Shown piece by piece: positions 8,778 to 15,726 of a stretch of 37,576 nt of DNA. The translations under genes and the position numbers were made by a program. The first letter of the stretch is position 1; every line of letters starts with the position of its first letter. Origin of the DNA: Bacillota bacterium (GTDB taxonomy: Bacteria > Bacillota > Bacilli > Paenibacillales > Paenibacillaceae); NCBI GenBank assembly GCA_023391635.1, contig JAEWAQ010000006.1, positions 1 to 37,576 on the forward strand, written 5' to 3'. The notes under the pieces are model-generated. The model was not told the DNA's origin. It searched no databases and saw only the letters and a list, made by a program, of their open reading frames with translations.

Positions 8778-9752
8778 TCATTCACCTTCCTTCGTGCCGA
8801 AAAGCCGGTAGCTGATTTTCATCGCAAAATAAGAGAACAGCAGCAAAACCGCCGAAAGCATGGAGGCGTATCCGAGCTCGAAACGGATAAACGCATAGTC
8901 GTCGATATGGTTGAGGATCAAATGTCCGGCGTATTGCTTGGTGATCGGCACGCCGGTGAGCTGCACGGAGATCGCACCCGACTTGAGCGTGCCGACGATC
9001 GCCATGACCGCGCTGAACAGCATTTGCGGCTTCATCGACGGAATCGTAATGTAGTACACTTCCTGAAGCCGGCTCGCGATGCCGTCCATGCGCCCCGCTT
9101 CGTACAGCTCGCGGTTCACGGTGTCGAAGCCGGCGAGAATCGCCAGGAAGCCGACGCCGAAGCTCATCCAGATGGAGACGAAGATCATGACGTTCAGCAA
9201 ATATTTGGGATCCTGCAGCCATAATACCGGAGTATGGACCAGCCCGTAGCGCATCAGAAAGCTGTTCAAATAGCCGACGTAATCGCCGCTGAATGCCGCT
9301 TTCCAGACGACGCCCAGCGCCACCCCTCCGGCGATCGACGGGGCATAGACCGCCAGGGTCACGATATCGCGGATGCTCTTCGGCAGTTGATAGATGAGCC
9401 ACGCCAGCAAGAACGTCAACGCGTAGCCGATCGGACCGACGTAAAAGGCGAATTTGATCGTGTTGGGCAAAGTGTATTTCAGAAAGACGGAATCCTGGGT
9501 AAGCAGCGAAACATAATTTTGAAAGCCGGCAAAATGCGGAAAACGAAATGCGTCGTACGAGGTGAAGCTCATCAGGATGGCCATCAGCACCGGAAGCAGT
9601 ATGAAGCCCATAAAACAGATCAGGAACGGCGCCATGAACAGATAGGACGTCCGTTGGCTCCACATCGTCTTGAACATCCGGGCGATCGGACCGACCGGAA
9701 GAAATCCCGGCGGAAGCGTTCTCCGGGCTGCGTTTGCCGATTCCGGTTTCAT
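8778..9752 (-). CDS. Sugar ABC transporter permease, MalF/UgpA type (first pair)
   Basis: Permease of 324 residues. The frame stays open upstream to 10418, but that part only mirrors the binding-protein gene. The true start is the ATG at 9752, which overlaps the TGA of that gene as ATGA. The protein has a basic N-terminal tail, a first membrane segment at about 34-58 (YLFMAPFLICFMGFILLPVL), about six in total, and an EAA loop YEAGRMDGIASRLQEVYYI whose usual GAS has become GIAS. It pairs with the MalG-type protein read next and probably receives ligand from the 993-residue binding protein. Confidence 0.93.
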   Translation of the reverse strand: MKPESANAARRTLPPGFLPVGPIARMFKTMWSQRTSYLFMAPFLICFMGFILLPVLMAILMSFTSYDAFRFPHFAGFQNYVSLLTQDSVFLKYTLPNTIKFAFYVGPIGYALTFLLAWLIYQLPKSIRDIVTLAVYAPSIAGGVALGVVWKAAFSGDYVGYLNSFLMRYGLVHTPVLWLQDPKYLLNVMIFVSIWMSFGVGFLAILAGFDTVNRELYEAGRMDGIASRLQEVYYITIPSMKPQMLFSAVMAIVGTLKSGAISVQLTGVPITKQYAGHLILNHIDDYAFIRFELGYASMLSAVLLLFSYFAMKISYRLFGTKEGE

Positions 9753-12730
9753 GGATGCGTCTCCCCCCAATCGAACGGCTCTGCGACTGCCGGGAATGCC
9801 AGCCGCTGATCCCCCTTGATGCCCATTTCCTGCTGTTTCCTCGCGAGCTCCCGCTCGATTGCCACATACGCCCGATCGAGCGAATCCTTCGGCGGAAACT
9901 TCTGCACCACCGTCCGGCTCCAGGCGAATTCCATTTCCCGGGACAGCATATACCCTCCCGGCAGGAGCGGCACGTTGCGAATCCAGCGGTTCTGTTCTTT
10001 GATCGCCGTCATGTCGGGGACCGGCCACGGCATCATGGCCATCGCCTGCATGTTGGCCGTGTTCCAGCGGTATTCCGGACCGTAGAACGATTCCATCGCG
10101 TTGCCGTACGCGTATTGAACGTCCGTCCTCGTCCACCATTCCAGAAACCGCCACGCCTGCTCCTTCTTGTCGCTCTTGTTCAGAATCATCGCGGCCGTCA
10201 TCGTGTTCATCGCCCAGCGAGCTACCGTGCCGTCTTCCTGCCGGGTACCGGGCATCGGAGCGATTCCCCAATCCCCGATAATTTCGGGAGCGGCGTTGAG
10301 CAGTTGGATATAAGTATTGAAATCGGAAACGCCGATCGGCATCGTGCCCATCTTGAAGTGCTGGAAGAACGTCTCCACTTCCTGGGGCACATCGTACTTG
10401 CCGAACAAGTCGGTCCACTGGGCGAACGCCGCGTATCCTTTATCCGTATCGAACGCGGGGCTGCGACCGTCCGGCGTATAGAACTCCACGCCTTGCTGAT
10501 AGAAGAAGGGGGCGAAATTTTTCGGATTGTACTGCGTCCCGTTCTCCTGCTTCGAGCTGTAGTAGAACTGCATGCCGTTCTCCTGCAATGTCGGGAGCAG
10601 CTTTCGCAAATCGTCCCACGTGTCCGGAACCGTCAGGTTCAATGTGTTCAGCACGCTCTTGCGGTAGAACAGCAGCGGATAGGACTGGGTTTCCGGCAGC
10701 GCATACACCCCGTCGCCATAGCCGAAAGAACGCATGGCCCCGGGATGGAAGCGGGATGCCGCTTCCTCATAGTCGGAAAATTGCGTCAAATCGACGGACG
10801 CTCCACGCATCGCGTAATCCACCGGCATTTCCTGCGCCACGCCGAGAGCGATATCCGGCTGATCGCCTCCCGCGTTGCTGAGGGTAAGCGCGGCGGCGTC
10901 CGGCAGGAAGTTGACGTTCACCTTGATGCCCGTCTGCGGCGTAAAGTTCTGATCGACCATCTCCTGCAGCAAGGATGCATAGTCGCGCCCCCTGCTGACC
11001 CACACTTCAATAGCCTCCTTGTCGTTCAAAGACCTGGCGTTGTAGTTGATATAGAAGGAGCGCGCAAAATTCAGGAGCGTATAAGGCACTTTGCCAAGTG
11101 CCGTCGCTTCCCGGAACGGCGTTGCAGCGGACGGCGTGCGGATAACGATAAAATCGATCGACATGCCTCCGTTGCGCAGCAGCTTATCCATCCAGGATCC
11201 GATCCGCATCTGAAGATCCCCGAACTTGCCCAGCTTGTTCGGAATTTGATCCACGTCCTGCATCAGGGATTCGACGATCGCCACCCCGATCTTGAGCGAT
11301 TCGGCGGCATCCGTCCGGCTCTGATTCCGGCCGTTCAAATAATCCATCGTCAGCTTCATCTGATCCCGGATGCCGCCGAGCTGCGTTTCCAATTCGGGAA
11401 AATAGCTTTGGATATCCCAGGTGCGGTTCAAATCGACGCTGTTCGTACCGTAATCGCCCGTCAATTTGCGCAGCTGCTGTTCGATGTCGTGAAGATTCTC
11501 GATGACGTGCTGCAAATCCAGCACGACCGGGTACAGCGGCGCCAAATCCGTCACCAGACGAAGCGTGTGCTTGCCTTGTTCCAGATAGAACTGGAACGGT
11601 TCGCCCTCGGCGCTGCTCAGCGTATGAATTTCCAGCTTGCTGTTGTAGGAGAACGGATAATCCTTCAATTCCTGGAAAGGAGACTTCCCGTCGATCAGCA
11701 CGGTGCGGAACACATTCGCCTTGCCGACAAAACCCTGAAAATACTTCACATCGATCTCGTACCAGCCGGAGGCGGGCGCTTCAAACGACCATTCCGCCCA
11801 TTCCCCCGCATTTTTCCATCGTTGTCCGTCCAGGATATTGAACACCATGTAGCCGTGTCCTTCGGGAGACACATGCGGTTCGTTCTGGTTGCCCGTCTGC
11901 ACGGACGGATGCGACTTCTGGTCGTATCTCTCCCCTTCTAGCTTCACATGCCACGAGGAGGCGCTCCCCCCGTCCGCCTTGCCTCCATTGGCCTGCCGAT
12001 AATCCGCATAGCTTGGAATGGCTTCGGGGGCGATCAACCGGATGCCTCCCCAGGTCATCGACTCGTTCTTCGCGATGAAGCGGAGAGTATGGCTGCCCGA
12101 TGTCAGATGTAACTGCAGCGGGACGGACGACACGGCGTAGTTCGTCAGTCTGGCTGTCAGCCATCCGCGATTTTCCACCTGCATGGAACGGATTTCGTTG
12201 CCCAGCGAATCTTTCTGAAAGGGAACGTCCTTGTCTTTCCAACGCTTCGCGAACTCGAAGTTTTTCGCTTCGGAAAACGGAAATCGCCCGTCGATCGTCA
12301 AGCCGTAAAAAATGGAGCTGCTGCTGTCTTTCTGGGTCGACAAGTACGTTGCCTCCAGCTCATACAGCCCGTCCTCCGGCACTTGGACCGTCCATTCCAC
12401 CCATCCGGCGCCGTTCGCCCAAACCAGCGTCTCGCGATTCAATGCCGGATCGCGGGACGTCCTGACGTTCGCATCGGGGGAGGCGCCGGCATAGCCGGAC
12501 AGATCCAGCTCCACGGGATCGCCCGCATACGGCCGCACATCTGGCGCCGCGACCCGCTTTGCGATTTCCGCATAATACGGAACGCCGTCTTCATCTCCGG
12601 GCCCGACATCCATCGCCGCAGCGCTGACAATAGGGAACGCTTCCCGGCTTTGCGTCAACGACCGGATGGCATAGCCGAGCAAGATGACGGCCAACAGGGC
12701 CGAATAAATCATCCACTTTCGAGACTTCAT
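9749..12730 (-). CDS. Very long membrane-anchored solute-binding protein with two carbohydrate-binding-like modules
   Basis: At 993 residues this is about twice the normal size of a sugar-binding protein. The N-terminus has one hydrophobic segment (about 8-24) but no lipobox Cys and no clear signal-peptidase site, so it is probably held by an uncleaved anchor. Residues about 75-235 and 265-420 look like two CBM6/CBM35-type beta-sandwiches (DGLYELEATYLS in the first; SGWYEIDVKYFQ with VLIDGKSPF in the second). A helical linker (about 425-560) leads into a family 1 solute-binding domain (about 575-985). The extra modules may hold a polymer near the transporter. The ATG at 12730 has GGAGG six bases before and follows the ATPase stop by 15 bases; the stop overlaps the next permease start. 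Confidence 0.9.
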   Translation of the reverse strand: MKSRKWMIYSALLAVILLGYAIRSLTQSREAFPIVSAAAMDVGPGDEDGVPYYAEIAKRVAAPDVRPYAGDPVELDLSGYAGASPDANVRTSRDPALNRETLVWANGAGWVEWTVQVPEDGLYELEATYLSTQKDSSSSIFYGLTIDGRFPFSEAKNFEFAKRWKDKDVPFQKDSLGNEIRSMQVENRGWLTARLTNYAVSSVPLQLHLTSGSHTLRFIAKNESMTWGGIRLIAPEAIPSYADYRQANGGKADGGSASSWHVKLEGERYDQKSHPSVQTGNQNEPHVSPEGHGYMVFNILDGQRWKNAGEWAEWSFEAPASGWYEIDVKYFQGFVGKANVFRTVLIDGKSPFQELKDYPFSYNSKLEIHTLSSAEGEPFQFYLEQGKHTLRLVTDLAPLYPVVLDLQHVIENLHDIEQQLRKLTGDYGTNSVDLNRTWDIQSYFPELETQLGGIRDQMKLTMDYLNGRNQSRTDAAESLKIGVAIVESLMQDVDQIPNKLGKFGDLQMRIGSWMDKLLRNGGMSIDFIVIRTPSAATPFREATALGKVPYTLLNFARSFYINYNARSLNDKEAIEVWVSRGRDYASLLQEMVDQNFTPQTGIKVNVNFLPDAAALTLSNAGGDQPDIALGVAQEMPVDYAMRGASVDLTQFSDYEEAASRFHPGAMRSFGYGDGVYALPETQSYPLLFYRKSVLNTLNLTVPDTWDDLRKLLPTLQENGMQFYYSSKQENGTQYNPKNFAPFFYQQGVEFYTPDGRSPAFDTDKGYAAFAQWTDLFGKYDVPQEVETFFQHFKMGTMPIGVSDFNTYIQLLNAAPEIIGDWGIAPMPGTRQEDGTVARWAMNTMTAAMILNKSDKKEQAWRFLEWWTRTDVQYAYGNAMESFYGPEYRWNTANMQAMAMMPWPVPDMTAIKEQNRWIRNVPLLPGGYMLSREMEFAWSRTVVQKFPPKDSLDRAYVAIERELARKQQEMGIKGDQRLAFPAVAEPFDWGETHP

Positions 12731-12745
12731 CCTGTACCTCCGCTG

Positions 12746-13858
12746 TTAGAAAATTCCGAGATTGCCGCCGGTTTCCGCATCGAAGAAATGAGCTTTGTCC
12801 ATGCGAAAGCCGATATCGATCTTGTCCGTGACATGGAAGCGGGAACCCGGCTCAATGACTCTGGCAATGAGGCGTATGTCTCCCAGGCTCAAGTACAGAA
12901 AGGAATCCGCGCCCATCAATTCGATGATGTCGATCGTCGCATCAAACCGGGGCTCGCCCGGCAGCGCGCGCGCCGGCTCTGCCACGACATGCTCGGGACG
13001 GATGCCCATGACCACCCGGCCTGACCTGCCCGAAGCCAGGAAAGCCTCGTAAACGTCCGGTATGGGAAGGCGCAACCGTTTGTTGCGGAAATAACGCGCA
13101 CCCTCCTCCTCCACAATGGCGCCTTCGACGAAGTTCATCGCGGGCGAACCGATGAAGCCGGCCACAAACAGATTGGCCGGATGTCCGTATATCCGCTCCG
13201 GCGTATCCGCCTGCTGGATGACGCCGTCCTTCATGACGACGATGCGCGAGCCCATCGTCATCGCCTCGGTCTGGTCATGCGTCACATAGACGGTCGTCGT
13301 GCGCAGCTCCTGATGGAGCCGGATGAGCTCGGCCCGCGTCTGCGTCCTCAGCTTGGCGTCCAGATTGGACAGCGGTTCGTCCATCAGAAACACCTCGGGC
13401 TCGCGGACGATCGCCCGGCCGAGGGCGACGCGCTGCTTCTGCCCGCCGGACAGCTGGCTCGGCTTCTTGTGCAGCAGACCGGATATTTCAAGAATTCTGG
13501 CCGCCTTCTTCACCCGAAGCTCCACCTCGTGCTTGGCCGTCTTCCGCAGCTTCAAGCCGAGCGCCATGTTCTCGTAGACCGACAGGTTCGGATACAGCGC
13601 ATAGTTCTGGAACACCATCGCGATGTCCCGGTCCTTGGGCGATACGTAGTTGATGAACCGGTCCCCGAGATAGATCTCGCCTTCCGAAATGTCCTCGAGG
13701 CCCGACAGCATGCGCAGCGTTGTCGTTTTGCCGCAGCCGGAAGGCCCGACCAGGACAACGAATTCCCCGTCCTCTATTTCCAGATGGAAATCGACGACGG
13801 CGGGCTTTCTCTCGGAACGGTACTGCTTGCTGACATGATGGAACGAGACGTGCGCCAT
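12746..13858 (-). CDS. ugpC: Sugar ABC transporter ATPase, UgpC/MsmX/MalK family
   Basis: A 370-residue cytoplasmic ATPase powering sugar import. Visible parts are Walker A (GPSGCGKTT, 38-46), Q-loop (VFQNYALYP), signature LSGGQ (136-140), Walker B with catalytic Glu (VFLMDEP, 156-162), switch His (VTHDQTEAM), and the C-terminal regulatory OB-like domain of the MalK group. The ATG at 13858 is chosen: AAAGGGG lies ahead and the protein then begins MAHVSFHHVSKQY, as in the family; the frame stays open to 13939. Databases usually name this family ugpC, although B. subtilis MsmX, which serves several importers, may be the better functional guide. It is the only ATPase in the window and heads an operon with two permease pairs. 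Confidence 0.95.
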   Translation of the reverse strand: MAHVSFHHVSKQYRSERKPAVVDFHLEIEDGEFVVLVGPSGCGKTTTLRMLSGLEDISEGEIYLGDRFINYVSPKDRDIAMVFQNYALYPNLSVYENMALGLKLRKTAKHEVELRVKKAARILEISGLLHKKPSQLSGGQKQRVALGRAIVREPEVFLMDEPLSNLDAKLRTQTRAELIRLHQELRTTTVYVTHDQTEAMTMGSRIVVMKDGVIQQADTPERIYGHPANLFVAGFIGSPAMNFVEGAIVEEEGARYFRNKRLRLPIPDVYEAFLASGRSGRVVMGIRPEHVVAEPARALPGEPRFDATIDIIELMGADSFLYLSLGDIRLIARVIEPGSRFHVTDKIDIGFRMDKAHFFDAETGGNLGIF

Positions 13859-13979
13859 GGACGATAACCCCTTTTCTGGAATATTCTCCTTATCATAGAC
13901 GTTATAAGAGCGCGCTGAAGAAGCTTGCGAACGTCGCAAACCTGCACAGCGGCGGATGCCGGGTATGAACGGACGGCGG
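13859..13979 (-). promoter_or_regulatory. Upstream region of the importer operon with palindrome TTGCGA-ACG-TCGCAA
   Basis: The gap between the lipoprotein gene and the ATPase gene contains an inverted repeat at 13925-13939 (six-base arms, three-base centre), shaped like a binding site for a dimeric repressor or activator. Between it and the ATPase start are AT-rich hexamers (TATAAC and TATGAT on the minus strand) that could act as a -10, but no good -35 is visible. The region probably holds the operon's regulatory input; the protein that binds is unknown. Confidence 0.4.
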
Positions 13980-13992
13980 CGGGCCCCGCCCG
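13980..13992 (-). terminator. GC hairpin touching the stop codon of the lipoprotein gene
   Basis: CGGGC, three bases, GCCCG directly after the stop codon. There is no T run, so it is not a standard intrinsic terminator; it may slow or partly stop transcription, or protect the mRNA end. Low confidence. Confidence 0.25.
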
Positions 13993-15492
13993 TTACTTGT
14001 ATTGGTTATAGGCCGACTTCAGTTCCTGTACGATCCTGACGTAATCGGAAGACGACGTCAACGCCGAGACGTAACGGTCCCAATCCTCTTCGGTCAGCAC
14101 GCCCATGACGAATTTCACCTTGTTGCGTTCGAGATCCCGGGTCAGATCCCCCCACTTGTCCACGAGCGACGGCGAATACAAATTGAAGGCGGGATTCGAA
14201 TAGGTCGATTTCAACTGCGAATCGTCGAATACTTCCTTATACCAATTCAACCTGCCAGGGTCGGCATCCCAGAGCAGGTAGTTATCCGCTCCCGTATACG
14301 TACCGTCATTCCACGTGTACGCTTCAATGCCTTCGCTCTTGTACTTGTCATTGCGCACGATCCCGCCGTTCTTCACCTCGTAATGCACGCCTTCGACGCC
14401 GTACATCGCCAGCTTCTGGTAGGCGGGCGACGAAGTAAAGTCGATCAGTTGCAGCAAATGCGGGATGTCCGATTCCGGGACGCGCGAACTGATCATCAGG
14501 TTCGTCCAGGAACCCGTCGCCATGCTCGTCGCATAGCCTCTGGGACCTTCCAGCACTTTGAGCGTCAGCACGTCCGCTCCCGGCGCGTGCGCCTTCAGCT
14601 CCTCCAGCCAATCCGGAATCGTGAACATGTGCGTGTTGGCCGCCACCGCCGCATAATGGCCCATCTTGAACAGATCGGTCTCGCTGCCTTCCACGATCGG
14701 AAACTCGGGGTGAATGGCGCCGGCGTCGTACAGCTGCTTGAGCCACCGCAAATAGATTTTGAAATCCGGCATGAATTCGCGAAACCGGAAATTCCCTTCG
14801 CCGTCCACTTCCCAGTTCTGAATACCGGTAATCGCATTGGCGATCACGTCGGAGCTGGACGTCGACTTCATGGCCAATCCGTACATGCCGGGAGGATCGC
14901 TGAGCGCAAGAAGCGTGTCCGTCAGTTCCTCCCATGTCGTCGGCGCGGAGAGCCCAGCCCGATCGAGCAGATCCTTGCGGATGTGCACCGTCGTAAAGAT
15001 CGGAGGATTCGGGTGCCGGGGAATGCCCCATATTTTCCCGTTGTACACCATGTTGTCCCAGATCGCGGACGGATACGCGGCAAGATTCGGGTACTTCTTC
15101 AGATTGTCTCCCGTCAAATACGGGGTCAAGTCGTGAAATACGCCGGCTTGAATCGCTTCGTTCGCGGCCGTCTCATAGATCGGGTTGCTGGTCGGCACTT
15201 GGGTGATGTCGGCCAAATCCCCGGTATTGAGCGCCACGCTCAGCCGTTCCTTGTATCCGGCCAGCGGCACCCACTGCCAGCTGACTTTCGTGTTCGTCTC
15301 CTGCTCGATGCGCTGCCCGACCGCGTCCCCGCCCGGCGGCGGCGCGCCATAAGCGATATTCATCCAGGATACCTCAAGCGGTGGAGCGTCGCTGGCCGAC
15401 GGATCGGACGACGGCGCGCAAGCGCCGAGCGCAACGACGGCGGACATGAACAGCAGGGCGAAGCATTTGCGGAATGCGCTGACTGGGACCAT
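13993..15492 (-). CDS. LplA-type extracellular solute-binding lipoprotein
   Basis: A 499-residue substrate-binding lipoprotein. The frame runs open far upstream, but that part mirrors the histidine kinase gene. The ATG at 15492 has GGGAGGG eight bases before it and gives a clean lipoprotein signal with lipobox LGAC (Cys25). The mature part resembles LplA-like binding proteins: WMNIAYG early, NTGDLADI, then the segments GKIWGIPRH and DLLDRAG. It diverges from a YesM/YesN-type system and has no permease beside it, so it either serves the importer operon downstream (134 bases away) or presents ligand to the kinase. Its leader carries two competing hairpins described separately. Ligand unknown. 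Confidence 0.92.
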   Translation of the reverse strand: MVPVSAFRKCFALLFMSAVVALGACAPSSDPSASDAPPLEVSWMNIAYGAPPPGGDAVGQRIEQETNTKVSWQWVPLAGYKERLSVALNTGDLADITQVPTSNPIYETAANEAIQAGVFHDLTPYLTGDNLKKYPNLAAYPSAIWDNMVYNGKIWGIPRHPNPPIFTTVHIRKDLLDRAGLSAPTTWEELTDTLLALSDPPGMYGLAMKSTSSSDVIANAITGIQNWEVDGEGNFRFREFMPDFKIYLRWLKQLYDAGAIHPEFPIVEGSETDLFKMGHYAAVAANTHMFTIPDWLEELKAHAPGADVLTLKVLEGPRGYATSMATGSWTNLMISSRVPESDIPHLLQLIDFTSSPAYQKLAMYGVEGVHYEVKNGGIVRNDKYKSEGIEAYTWNDGTYTGADNYLLWDADPGRLNWYKEVFDDSQLKSTYSNPAFNLYSPSLVDKWGDLTRDLERNKVKFVMGVLTEEDWDRYVSALTSSSDYVRIVQELKSAYNQYK

Positions 15493-15500
15493 GATGAGCA

Positions 15501-15552
15501 CCCTCCCGGCGGATTCGGCTGCCGGGAACCGCGTGCATCGTCGGCTCCCGGC
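15501..15552 (-). promoter_or_regulatory. Leader with two mutually exclusive hairpins, one covering the ribosome binding site
   Basis: Read on the minus strand, arm 1 (15552-15543) is GCCGGGAGCC, arm 2 (15530-15521) is GGTTCCCGGC and arm 3 (15510-15501) is GCCGGGAGGG, which contains the Shine-Dalgarno sequence. Arms 1 and 2 pair over 10 base pairs with one G-U. Arms 2 and 3 pair over seven base pairs and bury the ribosome binding site. Only one can form at a time. A start codon with an SD-like GGGAG six bases ahead (ATG at 15538) lies in the first loop and opens a 54-codon frame overlapping the lipoprotein gene. The switching idea is inference; the complementarity is seen. Confidence 0.5.
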
Positions 15553-15565
15553 GAACTCGCCTTGT

Positions 15566-15594
15566 ATAGTATCGTAAATCGAGATGACGGTCAG
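15566..15594 (-). promoter_or_regulatory. Candidate sigma-A promoter for the binding lipoprotein
   Basis: On the minus strand CTGACC (15594-15589), a 17-base spacer and TACTAT (15571-15566), each matching four of six consensus bases. Transcription would start near 15559, a few bases before the first leader hairpin. Confidence 0.45.
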
Positions 15595-15674
15595 GGCTAT
15601 GGCGCTTTGCGTACTTTCATGCCGTTTTGAACACCAATTGACGCGGTTGCCGCCTTGACCGCCCTTATTCATAG

Positions 15675-15680
15675 TATAAT
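15675..15680 (+). promoter_or_regulatory. TATAAT -10 element for the kinase/regulator operon
   Basis: A perfect TATAAT about 46 bases before the kinase start. The nearest TTGACC (15655-15660) leaves a spacer of only 14 bases, too short, so the -35 is weak or the promoter needs an activator, perhaps the response regulator itself. Confidence 0.5.
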
Positions 15681-15691
15681 GGATACAAGAC

Positions 15692-15706
15692 ATGAAATCG
15701 CTTACC
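15692..15706 (+). promoter_or_regulatory. Candidate cre (CcpA) site downstream of the kinase promoter
   Basis: ATGAAATCGCTTACC matches the cre consensus WTGNAANCGNWNNCW except at its last base. It begins about 12 bases after the TATAAT, where bound CcpA would block transcription. Carbon catabolite control of the two-component system is therefore plausible. Confidence 0.45.
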
Positions 15707-15726
15707 TTCTCTAGGAGGCCCCCGGC

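Noticed and set aside
9753..10418. N-terminal extension of the 324-residue permease
   Set aside because: Overlaps the well-supported binding-protein gene in another frame; the ATGA junction at 9752 marks the real start.
9734..11941. 735-codon open frame on the plus strand
   Set aside because: Lies opposite the 993-residue binding protein; Arg/His/Gln-rich, low-complexity translation typical of antisense frames in GC-rich genes, no family features.
13925..13939. TTGCGA-ACG-TCGCAA as a cre site
   Set aside because: Does not fit the cre consensus at the fixed A positions; reported only as an unassigned palindrome.
15655..15680. TTGACC/TATAAT as a standard promoter for the kinase gene
   Set aside because: The spacer is only 14 bases; I kept the TATAAT as a -10 but not this -35.
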